Notes: generated by a model from the sequence alone, not told the origin. A DNA stretch of 64,000 nucleotides from Haemonchus contortus (GCA_000469685.2 LS997566.1:39739920-39803919), one strand, 5' to 3'; positions 46,801 to 59,190 are shown, counted from the first letter of the stretch. Numbers and translations are program-made.

Positions 46801-48036
46801 GTCATTCTCTCTCACTCCACGACGACTGTCTTTTCTTCGGACCAAGGATTGTGATCCCGTCAAAGTTCCAGAATCGTGTACTTGCCTTGTTGCACGAGGG
46901 ACATCCGGGTACGTCACGGATGAAGAGCCTTGCTCGTTCTTATGTATACTGGACAAACATTACAAAAGACATCGAAAATTTCGTCAGGAAATGCGCTAGC
47001 TGTCAAGAAGTCGTCAAAGCACCAGTCAAAATGGAACTCTTCACGTGGCTGAAGGAAAAGAAGCCATGGTCACGTATCCATGTGGAATTCGCTGGACCAG
47101 TACATGGAAAAATGTTTCTAATTGTTGTTGACGCCTACTCAAAATGGCCAGAAGTCATTGAGATGTCTTCAACCACAAGCAAAGTTACATACGGCAACTC
47201 AGCAGGCTGTTTGCGCAGTTCGGATACCCTGTAACCCTAGTTTCTGATAACGGAGGTCAGTTCACCTCAATTGAATTCACGGAAAACTGCAAAGCAAACG
47301 GTATTACCCATCTCCGCTCCTGTCCCTACCACCCACAATCGAACGGTCAAGCTGAAAGATTCGCGGACACTTTTAAACGTGCACTAGAGAAGCTGGAAAA
47401 CTCCGAAACGACGACGGAAGCTATTCAGAAATTCCTCTTGTCCTACCGGAGCACCCCGTGCACATCCCCTCCTGAGGGACGATCACCAGCGGAGAACTTC
47501 CTGGGACATCAACTCCGCACACCTCTCACTCTGCTTACTATGCCTCGACACACGACTGAGGGATGAGACAAGAACATAGAAGACCAGTTCAACCGCCACC
47601 ACGGATCCGTCCAAAATCTTTCGAACCAGAAGATGATGTATGGGTTATGGATTTCCAAAAAGGTAAAAGAAAATGGATTCCCGCAAAAGTTCTCTCTCGT
47701 CATGGACATGCAGTATATGATGTGCTGATCAAAGAGGCAGTGGAGCGACGTCATGCAAATCAGATGCGTCCTCGAATATCTGAAGAAGCCCAAGATACAC
47801 GATTGGATACCGTTGATTCACTACTACATTGTGCAAACCCGACGGTACCGAATCAAACCGCCAAGCCTGTTTCTAATGAAAGCTCGCCAGAATTGGGAAA
47901 CGACACCTCGTATGCAACTGCTCTATCACCGAACAAGCCCGCAGAAGAGCGACCGCGACGCATTCGCAGACCGCCGAGCCGACTTCAAGTTAAGCCAAGC
48001 TTCAAGTCCTACACGTGGAAGAATGGACATTTGTGA
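43851..48036 (+). pseudogene. gag-pol of the Ty3/Gypsy element, two frameshifts and altered RT active site
   Basis: The frame is open from the ATG at 43851 to a stop at 47232-47234 (an in-frame extension back to 43776 is LTR sequence). Gag occupies roughly 43851-44810, with no CCHC zinc knuckle. The protease motif LQLDTGADITMIS lies at about 44886. Reverse transcriptase has an intact FSQIDLADAYLQI (about 45577), but the catalytic box reads YLYD (45768-45779) where YxDD is expected, a TAT codon in place of an Asp codon. RNase H shows ADASDYGIGAV (about 46212) and DHKPLL (about 46419). The integrase HHCC finger is near 46890-47009. The frame then drops by one base near 47185-47205 (SDNGGQF and HPQSNGQAER follow in the new frame), and again near 47545-47566 before the C-terminal WVMDFQKGKRKWIPAKV domain. 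The product cannot be complete. Confidence 0.95.
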
Positions 48037-48088
48037 TCAGATGAATGTTGTCGCCATTTTTCTGTTTTTCACTCCCACCATTCATCTT

Positions 48089-48098
48089 AGGGGGGAGG
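48089..48098 (+). other. Polypurine tract of the LTR element
   Basis: AGGGGGGAGG immediately before the TG that opens the 3' LTR, the usual position for the plus-strand primer. Confidence 0.85.
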
Positions 48099-48290
48099 TG
48101 TTGTAGATGACCGCTTCACGGTCGTATGCTAACCCTCATGGGCTTGACTAGTGATAAACTATACTGTCTAGTAATCACACTATTAGTCACTGATTGCAAC
48201 ACTCCACTATAAAAGCCTCATTCTACAGTGTGCATTTTAATTATTGTCGTCTTGTGCTCAATAAAGCACTTCGTCTCCGGAGCTGTAACA
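48099..48290 (+). repeat. 3' LTR
   Basis: 192 bp with the same ends, TATA-like box and AATAAAG as the 5' LTR. It is followed directly by the CTATC target duplication. Confidence 0.97.
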
Positions 48291-48295
48291 CTATC

Positions 48296-49804
48296 GATTG
48301 GGTGAGTATGGTAATTGCTCTGACATTTGCCGCATGCCGCAATGGAGAATGCCGCGACAGGGAGAAGTTCCGTTACCCACTGTGCCTTTAAGTGCAGAGA
48401 AAGGCTTCGCACGTGACCTTGAGGTAATGCACCTTACCTCTGACCAAATAACAACGATCGACCGAATGGTTTTTGACAATCATCGTCGTAACACGAACTA
48501 TGGCTATATCTGGGTAAAAGTGGCTGAAGGGATACCGGATTGTACATATAATAGCTCGTTAGCTCTCCCTTATAACAGCCAGAAGCTGCAGGCCAAATAA
48601 GAAAGGCAGACACTACTTTTTCTTCTTGCTAAAGTCTCTGAAAATAGTCTGATACAAGACACCCCTTTTAAGGGAAATAGGGAATTCATCTCGAGCAAAC
48701 ATTTGACACAGCAGAAAAGTGAATCACTGGCAAGTTTCCTTTCCATATCGTTCTATCTGAATTTGCACTCAGCAATATAATCGTCTCGCGATCAATACTC
48801 GGTATTACCATGTTTTTATTAACTCACTACTACACTTATTCAGAAAATAGCTCGAAACTTTACTATTATATATTGAAAAAGATCTGTTTTTATCACTCCT
48901 TCGAGAACTTCGGTGTCATCAGCTTTTTCCACTTTACTTTATAGACGAGATACCTTAAAAGTTGCACAATCAAGATTACTTCCCATCCTTATTCTTTCAA
49001 AAAATCAAAAAAAGAAAGTTTTCGAAGCTGTTTGAAGTTTTTTTTGAACATGGATTACCCTTTGGAACCGGGGACAACTATTGAAGGAATAATTCACTCT
49101 GACCACTCCAGTCCAGGTGAAAAACTAAAGGTAACTACCTAATTTGAAGGAGTTTCTAGACTGAGGACTTGGGTGTCTTTACAGAAGACACAGTTACAAC
49201 ACAGCGGTTACACACAACACACACGGAAACTCACAATGAGTAGCCTCTTAACGCGCCTGTATAGGGCAGGTTGAGAATTTCAACGACCTTGAGAATTTCA
49301 GCGATAGCACCTGATATAAGCTGGCACCAACCAATATGCACCAGGACAACCCCTTTTCCACCTTTCCTATCGCAATCGAACGATTCGGCCTTTTAAATGG
49401 TAAAAAGCGTAGTGCAAATTACAGAATACCGACTCCTTCTGCTTTTTAATAAAACTTTCGGATGTATTTCATTTTGTCCTAAGACTTTCGCCGTAGCTTG
49501 TGGAAGGTTTCTGGGGAAGGAACCGTAACCCTAAAAGTTTGCTTAAGATTCTTCTTCTCTTCGATAGAAAGTACTTTTAAAATCTTTCACACCGGAGGAT
49601 GTGTGTCAAGAGAGATTGTACGTCTTGGCAAGGATAAAATTCTAGGTCTGAACCGCTGAAATAAATATCCTTATACCAGTGCAGCAACGCTATTTCTGTC
49701 ACAAAACCTAATCAACAAAATGAGTATTCTAAATTGGGTTTTAGGCGACTTCAGCAAAGTATGAACACAACGAACGCGATGAGACGACGCCGATATCGCC
49801 CCAT
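48296..49804. other. Region between LTR element and RhoGAP 3' end
   Basis: Mostly AT-rich sequence without supported exons. One possible + strand first exon (49050-49130) is listed separately. An open + frame at 48298-48600 begins at the LTR insertion site and shows no known motif. Confidence 0.45.
49050..49130 (+). CDS. Possible first exon, 27 codons
   Basis: ATG followed by 27 codons (MDYPLEPGTTIEGIIHSDHS, then SPGEKLK) and a donor GTAACT in phase 0. A possible next exon after TTTACAG at 49184 runs into a stop after about 29 codons. No family is recognised. The composition looks coding, but the evidence is thin and chance is a fair alternative. Confidence 0.22.
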
Positions 49805-52800
49805 TCATGCAGAAAAAAGCAAACGAACCCGTCCACTCACTGGTTCCAGCGGTACCGATATTGTGTTACCAAGTTGTCGGAACAAATTCACTCTGTCGCG
49901 AACAATACCCTGCTTTTGAATGAAAGCAACCGATGGACGAACTCGAAAATGTCGACCGATAGTAGCTTCCTGAACGAAAACCTTTGCACTTCAAAAAGAA
50001 AGCTGTATCGTCTCTTATTTTTTGGATATACTAGGCATTCTTGAGAATAAGAATGACTGTTGCAAACGAGTCAACCCACCATGTCTTCATCGCAGCGTGC
50101 ATTTATTAGAGCTGCCTTTAATTCACTCGAGGCTTCGAACGGTTCAACAGGTGAGGCCAAAGGCGAACTCGGTTCTAGAGCAGGTTCAGCCGATGGATTG
50201 CTTGGAACACGTGTCACAAATCGGTCTTGCCGATCATCATCGAGTGAGACCGACTTGAGAACCTACAATGGCAACCATAACAAAATTCGCACCACAGAGA
50301 GAAATGCGATTTAATTAGCGAACCCGCAACGGAAACATCGAATGTAGGTTTCTCGGTGACTTGGGCCGGACTGGCGCTTTTCGTCTCATATCCGTATTTA
50401 CGCTGCCTACCTGCAAGGATACTTTGAAACAACAACAACTATAAAAATAAACAACAAAAATTGGTAAACGAATGGCCAGAATAAAAACAGTTCAGGAAAA
50501 ACAAAATTGGGAGCAAGAAGCATTTCAAAAAATAGAAAGCCACTTACCCTATCAGTAGAAAGTTCACCCATTGAAAGCGGATTCGCGAAGGGATTAGGCA
50601 AAGATGGAACACGGAAAACTACTTGCTGAACATCCTCGTTCGGATCTGAAAGTGGGATTTGATAAAATGGAGTTGCTATCCATCAAACAAGGTTGATTAC
50701 AACCTACCTCCTCCGGGGTGCATGGAGACACTGGGCTCCTGAGGCAAGACCCTGAAATTTGAAAATCACCATGAAATCAGAAAACGTTTATATCGGAAAA
50801 TTACGCGACGAAATATTATTAGTAAGAGCCCTTTTCCAAGAGCCTACGATACACTGAGAGAAAATAGGCTAACAAGTAGAAATTACCTCCTGGAAGGAGA
50901 CTGCTTCAAAACCACAGCTGCTTCCTTCGACGGTGAGTGCGTGGTAATTAGGGGGCGCGCGGTTGAACGTGGCTCCATCGGAGGAGGCGATATACACAGA
51001 TCAGTGGGGAGATCCATTGAGGACGATTCATAAGAATCAGATGGAAGCGCTGCTGGTGTAACCACTATTGTCTCCCCAACAAACGCTGAACCATGGTTTT
51101 CCTGTAAATTATTCGGCTTAAAGAAAACAATGAACAATTGAACACCAATGATCAACAATTGAATAAACAACGGAAAACATCAACAAGCTCAAAACGATGA
51201 CCATAGAAAATATTTTTTCCTCTATTTTCCCAAACCGAGTCACAAATGCTCTGTACCTACTCATCAAATAGTCAATTATGTAAAGCTGGAACACCGTTTG
51301 GCGTGGCGCCAGTGGCGCCGTTTCCACACGCGCGGTACCGCGGTCAAATAACTTTTAACTGCGAGCTGACCCACATTTGATAGTTCACTTCATCCGCTTC
51401 AAACAAAAGGAAAGCTCCGCTAGAGCAATTCGATGTAGTTTTTATTTCGAAACGCCATCTACGCCCTTCTTTCACCCACGACATCAAAGGATAGTGAAAA
51501 TGAAGTCAAACTGCCATCCTAGTGCAGAACAAAACCAAATCGCAATTCATCCAGACTGAAAGTACTTTTAAAAAAAACACCTTCGAATCGACGGGACTGC
51601 GTGGGAAGATTATTGGCGAGCATCCAACGGATACTTTCCTTACAAAGCTCTTTTCGTCATCTAAAATTGCTGAGTTGTACTGCTGAATAGACTAAAGATT
51701 AGTGAATAGCCTGACCTTTTTTGTCAATAGGTTCCGGGCAAGAGCTGGAGTCAAACAAAGAATCTTGAAGGACTGAGGACAGTTCTCGTCTGTGTTGCCT
51801 TTTCGCTCGCCTCAAACGTGATTCATGTCCTTTCTGAATTGAATGGAGATGAGACGATTAGAGGTAATAGGATTGTAAAACTGTGTTCAAGAACCTGAGT
51901 GAGTATATCAGCTGAGGAATCTGTCAAGGTCAAGCTGTCCTCTGCCATCGTCGCTTCGATATCTTCGCAGGAATTACTGGCACTCACAGATCCAGTCCGG
52001 TGGTGATTCTTCAATGAAAGGAGATGTAGAGGGGTATCATCGTGAGGAAAACTTCAAAGAGTAAAGTGTACCGAATACGCAAGAAAAGAAACGTCCATTT
52101 ACTAGTGTTACAGATATAAAGGACACAAAAATATTCATTCCAAATTATTAATAGCAAATAAATAACGAAAAGCTCAATAAAGGTCAACAACTTTTTGAAC
52201 TGTAAAAATGAAGATCGGTACCTCCTTCTCCTGTTCATGCGCATTCACTACAGTAGCACGCCTTTTCGGTTGTTGTAATCCTGAGTGTCGTGTATTGGGC
52301 TGGTTGCGCCTAAATAGAATAACAACTGAGGAAATTCGTCCGCACCAGGCGAAATTTCATCCATATTTCATATTAATGTAAGTTTTACGCAGAAAATCAG
52401 CTCAAATTCGCCTCGGGTTTTCGCTGAGTGCTCACAATAATAACACCAGACATCGCAAAGACCTGAAGATCAACAAAGTAATACCTACCTCAAGGCAGTC
52501 GAAGTCTTAACCGGAGTTGTGTGACGACGCCGCGATCTTTCATGCTGTTCACGATAAGTGGGATTAAAATGTTCTTCGCCAAGCATGGATACCGGATTAT
52601 CCTTGAGTACCTGAAATGGTACGCAGAATCTTTTTTTCGAAAATAATCTGACAAATATTGAATATAAGCCACGAAGGTACCTTGTTAGCTCTCCTCGGAG
52701 GTGTTTCACCACGCTTTCTTCCAGAGTCACGTCTGTATATGGCGGCTTCTGCAGTCCGATGAGAAGACCTTCCAATCGACTGAGAGCCATTGAGCTTTGA

Positions 52801-55800
52801 TGTCATGTTCTTAATCCAGAAAATGAGAAACCAGCAAAAAAAAACAATAAAAATAAGTAAAGCTACACGCAGCTACATATAAGAAGTTGGATTCCAAACT
52901 GCACACCACGCATATTTGAACGATTCCCTTCCAATCAAAAAAATGGCAACTACCTGGTGCCCTAACACATGGGCTGATGGCCTCGCTGAAGTTATTACGA
53001 CGGGTTGACCAGAGCGAGAAGCACGAGAAGAGGATGATCTTGCAGAGTCACGTACTGGAGCAATATTAGTCTGAATGTGAAGATGGATATAAAAATGAAA
53101 ATGAAGCTTCGTACCCAATCAAATCACAGATCAACATGCTTCTCTCAGCAAGTTTTCTATTGTTTATCATTCAGAAAACGAATAAAGGCGAGAACTCTTA
53201 CATTCACTTGTTCAGAGGAGTTGCTGTGAGGTGGTGACGCAAACTCCAATGTATACTCTGGTGATGGTCGTCGCGGTAGGCGAGAGCGATGCTGCTGAGT
53301 GGCCGTAACCACAATAGCAGGTGAGCTTTGTCGACGGTTGGCCTGACAAGGGAAAACTTTGGTTACGCCTAACTCCTACATGGTCGTAGAGAACTAAAAC
53401 TGATTACCTTGCCACGCTCTCTACTTGGACTTCTTTTCAGCAACCGATCACCAATACCGTTAATAATTCCTCGGAAAGCCGACGACGATCGTCGCTTCGC
53501 TGATGGCTAAACATGGGCATTTGAAATATTGTAAGAGTATTTATGGTAAGCACTAGCCTTTAATTTGCCAATATCGCCCGCTTTTATAGCGGCTTCTCTA
53601 TCACTAAGATGGGGAGCAGCTACCACGTCTCCTTTAGCAAAGTGTTTTCGTTCTGCACACGGAAGTGGTGCTTTCAAGTTCGCAATAGAAGGCATAAATG
53701 GCTGTCTGAAACTAGAAAACTCAGAAAAATGCACATAGAGAGAGAACTCTAAATGGTGTTGTAGGAAAAATCTGACCGTGGAGACGGAGCGGCAGAGCAA
53801 CTTCTGTGGTGATGGACGCTTGTAACATAAAAGTTAGGATGAAGACCTATCCAGTTCGCTCGCTCTATCAAAAGTTGTACGGCAGCAATTTGCAGCTTCG
53901 TGTCGCTACGGAGAGTAGTGAGAAGGTCATCCTAAAAACTCGTAATGTTACTTCGATACACAAAAGAGATAATGCCTTCATTACATAAATCGTGCCATCA
54001 TTCCATTTTATCTTCTCCTCAGTTACGAGGATACCGCGCTCTATGATCGAAATAAGTAATCGCTTGAATTGTTCAAGATTCAATCCCTAATAGGATATGG
54101 ATCTTTCAATCGATTCATCTTCTTGATACTTCTTCCCCACTACCGTTTTTACCCTTTGACCCACTCCACACAGGACGGCCGCCAATGCAATGGCCAGATG
54201 GAAGCTCTGAACGATACAGTGCCTCTTGTCCCAAAAGTGAGGACGATTCAGTGGACCACTCTGGCGAATGTACGAAAGGAAACGTTACTGGCGCCCGTTC
54301 GAGGAAATTGATGATCAACGGGACGACAAGTGATACAGATAACCTTTCGCCCGTGGTATATTACCTTGGTCGGAAATTCTGTCTGTCCCTTGCCTTGCCC
54401 TAATACACCAGTCAGGAATTTGTCCTGCTTTTATTACCGTTTTCGAAATTTCCACCCACTTCTCTACCACTCCTCCTTTTCTCTTATTTGAAAGCTGCCG
54501 CCGAACTTAACCCATTGACGACCATGCAGTCCACATGTGGACTGCAGTTGTATATTTTATTTATCGCCACTTTTTAACGATCTTTCTTGTCGAAACATAA
54601 GATCAGGTCTAAGTTAAACTATATACTGTGTGGTCCCAAGAAATCTTCTAATTTTGCAATTAATAGATAATAACAATAAGCATAGACATCATACATACTT
54701 ATATTTTAGCCTTTGGTTTTCAGGGTATATCTACCTTCCGCACTAATTTAGACAGTTTTACACCACACCGGTGTTTTTTTGAAGAAACATGTGGCCCTTC
54801 AATGATTTCTTTTTCTGAAAAGAATTAGTGAATGAGGAACTTCTCCTCATCAGAATCCATCATTAGCTGGCTAAAATTGAAGTGCCACCTACCATCATCG
54901 TTAGTCATATCCAAAACTTGCGAACTCAGAAAAAATTAAACAACTTCCAGTTCAAAATTAAAGAAATTGGCCGTCCGGGACCATGCAGTCCACATGTGGA
55001 CTGCAACGATGGTCGTCAATGGGTTAAATACAAAACACAAGGCAAGGGAACTAAATCGAATTTCTTCGTCTAATCGCATCCGAAAAACCGCAAAAAAGTG
55101 GAGGCACAGACCTGAGAGCCTCTTCGGTCTTTCCTCCTTATTTTCTGTTGGCGAAAAAGAGTAGGCGCAAATACCGTTGCAAGGTTTGCAGAATCCATTT
55201 GATTTTTGTCAGAATGACGCGATATCTGCAACATATTTTTCGAGATGAAATGAATGAAAAAAGCCAAAAAATTCGAATAACACATTTTCCTTGTAGCTCA
55301 CCCCTTGAAGCTGCCTCATCAGGTAACCGAGAGTGCCGATATGGGCATCAGGTAGAGAACGATCCCACGTTTTCTTTATTACGTCATATCTAGTTTCAAA
55401 GAGTGAACAGAAGTCGTGACGTGTTACCTAAACTTATCTATCAATCCTTCGGTAATAGTAATTGCCCCTGAACTAATTATTATACCCAAAATTACTGTTG
55501 CAACCACATACCGGAACCACTTCGTTCCTTTTGACGAGTTCCAGCAAAGACTTCCGCAGAGCAGGGTTAGGTAGAAGTGGTTCCTTCAGATCTCGGAAGA
55601 ATCGCTTCACCATTGAACATACATCATGAACGGTGAAAGAGGGGGGTAAAGGGGCCGCACCCAAGTAAACAGCCTGCAATAGTCACGAATTATATTTGTG
55701 ATCATTCATCATTCATGAATAGTTAAGCATATAAAGTTCACACTTACGAAATTGTTTTGATTAAGACGACTGGCATTTCCTTCCCGACGAAACAATCCTT

Positions 55801-58800
55801 CTAACGCCAGACCATTTTTAATAATAAAATTGAATGCATTAACAAGAAATCTGAAATAAACAACTGGAGCATTCAAGAAATAATTTCGAATAGTTTTCAA
55901 CAACTTTAAACTCAGAATTGAATAAACATAGGAGGAAAAGTTTCTAAGCTAAAAACCAAATGAGTGGGAATTTACTGAAATTTTTCAATGTGAAAGCAAT
56001 ACCGGGTCAGTTCCACGATTATCTTACTACAGTGCGTTTCATAATTATAAGGTCACCCCAGATTTTTGCGATTCCGGAGAAAGCAGCCAGAATGGAATTT
56101 TTTGGCAAACATTGGTAGATTCCTTGTCACAGTGTACCTCCGTACTCAAATTTTGGTCGCAATATCCTTCACCTCAAATTTTTTACGAATTTTTTTAAGA
56201 TAGTGTCGGCTTTTGCACCGTTTCATAATTATAAGGTCACCCTGAGAAAGTAAATGGTTCATCAATGTTAATGGCATATGTACAACAGTTAATAATCTAT
56301 GGCTCCTCCTTGTTTAAAAGCAATATCAAAGAGCCTGCCTGGCATACTAGAAACTAAGTTTTGAAGAGTTCCTCATCGATTGCTCTCTATGCTTCGATAA
56401 TCGCCCGGTTCAGCTCTTCTGTGCTCTGGAACTGACGGTTATTCGCATAAACCTGTCTGTCTATCATGCCCGAGATGTTTTCCATCGGATTGAGATCGTG
56501 ACTGCAGGCTGGCCATGGCAGGACGCTTATTTATTGGCATTGCAGCCACTCATCCGCTGCACGGCTCACATGAATGGAAGAGTTTTCTTGTTACAAGACA
56601 TAGTTTAGATGACGGCGATGGCATAGAAAGGGTACTAGATGATGCTCCAAGACGTTCTGGTAATCCTTGCAATACATACTGCAGCTCACGACAGGTAGAT
56701 CCAACACGACATCATTGCAGAATGCACCCCACACCATAGACTTCCTCCACCGAAACTGCGACGGCTGAAGTAGACTGGTTCCTTCCTCAAGTCGCGCCAG
56801 TATCGCTTGTTTCCGTCAGATTGAATTTCTTTTCATCCAAAAAGACGACCTGAGTAGGAATTATTCAGCTCTATGGTGAGATTTCGATGCAGATCTACCT
56901 TTGCCCAATCTCTCCCTAGGTTCATCTTTGCAAATCCGAGTCGAGCCTCTTTGTGACGATCGGTGATTCGTGGCACCTTCTCCATTGCTTGCCTGGTGAT
57001 GTTCTCGCATCTTCTCACTGCTCTCCAGACTGTAGTTTTCGACACAGAGAGGTTTAATTCCGATCGGATCTGGTTCAAGGAGGACGTACTGTTGGAAACA
57101 GTCCTCAGAATTTTCCGCTCGTCACGGGTAGTAATCTTTCATGGGTGTCCACAGTCGGTGTTATATCTAACGACATGAGGACTCTCTAGAAATCTCCAAA
57201 TGGGCCAAGGGGATCTCTCTATTTGCCTGGAAATGGCTCGAGTACGGAGCCCACCTTCATTATGAGCCTTCTCATCAGCGGAAAGCAGATGACCACGAGC
57301 CATGTTGACAGTCAGGTTTAGAAATGCCTTTGCTTACCTTTACAAGTATCTTCAAACACGAAATTTCCTATCTTTCGTTAATAATTGTTCACGTTCTCGG
57401 GGTGACCTTATAATTATGAAACGGTGCAAAAACCGATAAACTGTTCTAAAAAAGTTCAGAAGAATGCAGCAGCGACTAAGCAACGGATACCTAGGTTATT
57501 CGTGCTGGGGAATCTGTTCATGATGCTAGAAAAAATCCTTAATAATTACTTTTTCTGAAAGTGCAAAAATTGAGGGTGACCTTATAATTATGAAACGCAC
57601 TGTATTGTTCATCGCTCAACTGCCAGAGGAAAGTGACAGGAGATGTGAACAGTAATAAGATACCAGAAAACATATTTTTAGGAAAGAGTTCTATCAAAAA
57701 AAACCAATCCCGCACATTCGATTGGAGGATATCAAAGAAGAGAATGAAACACAAACATACTTCGGTACTTGCTTTAACTTAAGTTTAGTGATTCCATTCC
57801 GACCGCCCTCCCTGACGAGCAACTCAAGCTCTACATCGACAGAATGAACCTAAAACCTTGTGCATATTCATATCTAACAGCCATATCTAACATACATCAC
57901 GATGCTCGATAAGTTAGATAAAGAAATTTCGAATTTGAAAGAACTGAGGAAAGCAGCTAATATTGTTCAGAATGACCGCATCAGTCCATATTAGAAAAGG
58001 TGATACTTGCGTTCTTGATGGGTGTTCTCAACTACCACACGGGAACCACAATCTCAGCTACTGCGCCTGCTTTTTACCAGAGCCTCAGAATGTAAAGACG
58101 ACGGCCAGAAAATGAAGCGTAACGCGCTCGAATGCGAAATTTAGTGTTGCAGTTGTGCTCCTTGTTCTGAAATTACATTGTATCCCATCTCCAAACTTGT
58201 CATGTCACAATCACGAAACCCAGAAATGAAAGGAGCCCCCAAAACCTTTCTAAATAGGGGACGATAGAATGTTTGAAAGGAAGCTGCCGCCTATTCATTT
58301 TATGGGCGCTCTTTTACGCATAAAATTATTCTTTTGGACGCATTTTCACTTTCAAAAAATGACTGCATTCGGATGCGACGTTCAGCCATCATGATAATTA
58401 CGAGGGATTGACTACAACCTAGACCAAAACAAAAGCTTTACAACGGTGCAAAGTAACGACTCCCTTCAACTGAAAGTAGAACTGAGAAAGCAACTTATAA
58501 AAAGGAAATCATGGAGTCAAACATAAAAATGGCTCGAGGTGAGAGAAAGGAAATTTCGTAAAGTCATCAGAAAACCTCACATAGCCTAGGCGATGCACGC
58601 TACCAGCAGATCCACTGGACGATTCAGTTGGAAGCGGGCGATTGGTTGATGGTGTCACAGTACACACTTCAAACTCATTCTGCAATTCAAACGCAATGAA
58701 AAACTAGACCTGCACTTCCCGCTACATAAAACAAGAAATTGTACAATGCCACTTACCTGTCTTACGCCTAAGCTGATTAATGCGTGATCCACGCAAAAAA

Positions 58801-59190
58801 GGTCTTGATACCCTTTCAAGGAGGCTGTCTTGAGTATTTTGAACGGGTCGTTTGGGTCGACTAACCCGAATAAATGGTAAGTTAAAATGGAGATCCACCG
58901 CTCACTCTGTTAATACGATATCATCAGCTAGACGATAAAGGTCTATATCAATCAAAACAAATTCCAATATGTGTGATCAAGATTACTGTACCACCTTATT
59001 CGCATCAAATCATTACGTAAACTAACTGCGTCAAATAGTGATATTGAAGAAGATACGGAAAAAAAGTCGCGTATCCTCTTATTCCTTCAAGATAATGGTT
59101 CACATTATCGCAGACAGATGGAAACCGTATCACGAAAACGAGTTGCTTTTTTAACTTACCATTTCCTCCTTCAGATTGTATTGATGTCAT
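49805..59190 (-). CDS. RhoGAP, ARHGAP11A / RGA-3/4-like, 938 aa, 25 exons
   Basis: A GTPase-activating protein for Rho-family GTPases. Exons in transcript order: 59190-59160, 58860-58757, 58679-58581, 57849-57761, 55850-55748, 55673-55512, 55373-55302, 55225-55112, 53931-53777, 53705-53558, 53506-53408, 53342-53202, 53070-52954, 52809-52681, 52610-52489, 52309-52222, 52008-51895, 51833-51716, 51660-51581, 51101-50887, 50751-50708, 50645-50548, 50410-50324, 50262-50080, 49909-49805. They total 2817 bp, and all phases agree. The GAP domain (about 107-300) has LEGLFRREGNASRLNQ (probable arginine finger R129), MVKRFFRDLKEPLLP, HIGTLGYLM and MDSANLATVFAPTLFR. The rest is a basic, Ser/Pro-rich tail ending RDRVNLFRQLGNTI and SGRVRLLFSA. 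N-terminal GAP domain, basic KRRSSSAFRGIINGIGDRL segment and long disordered tail resemble ARHGAP11A (MP-GAP), which limits cortical RhoA in mitosis. That assignment is inference. Intron 10 has a GC donor. Confidence 0.88.
54507..55027. mobile_element. TTAA-flanked inverted-repeat element with palindromes at both ends
   Basis: A 521-bp segment in RhoGAP intron 8. The ends are exact inverted repeats TTAACCCATTGACGACCAT (54507-54525 and 55009-55027). TTAA at both ends and a CCC start resemble piggyBac-type termini. Beside each end sits the same 22-bp perfect palindrome (half-site TGCAGTCCACA), at about 54525-54546 and 54983-55004. No protein is encoded. Without an empty site the TTAA could be part of the repeat. 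Confidence 0.8.
56030..57602 (-). mobile_element. Tc3-like transposon, degenerate
   Basis: A 1573-bp element in RhoGAP intron 4. The ends CAGTGCGTTTCATAATTATA are inverted repeats flanked by TA. A second, inner pair of nearly the same box (CGTTTCATAATTATAAGGTC at about 56219, reverse at about 57403) lies roughly 180 bp inside each end. This is the two-binding-site layout known from Tc3. The - strand carries a transposase starting MARGHLLSADEKAHNEGG (about 57303), with a helix-turn-helix block (LSVSKTTVWRAVRRCENI), then RHKEARLGFAK, LDEKKFNL, SMVWGAFCNDV and DLNPMENISG. A TGA stop and frame changes interrupt it, so it is inactive. Confidence 0.9.

Larger units (their letters stand above)
43647..48290 (+). 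mobile_element. Ty3/Gypsy LTR retrotransposon, complete but broken
   Basis: A 4644-bp element bounded by 192-bp LTRs that start TG and end CA. It is flanked by identical 5-bp target duplications, CTATC (43642-43646 and 48291-48295). It holds a primer-binding site, a fused gag-pol frame and a polypurine tract. Domain order (protease, reverse transcriptase, RNase H, integrase) is that of Ty3/Gypsy. The LTRs differ at six positions, so insertion was fairly recent. Two frameshifts and an altered reverse-transcriptase active site make this copy non-autonomous. Confidence 0.97.

Noticed and set aside
53868..54083. - strand frame with LNLEQFKRLLISIIERGILV, considered as a RhoGAP exon
   Set aside because: It could not be joined in phase to the following exon, and the overlapping frame starting at 53931 gives a clean continuation of the GAP domain with a proper acceptor.
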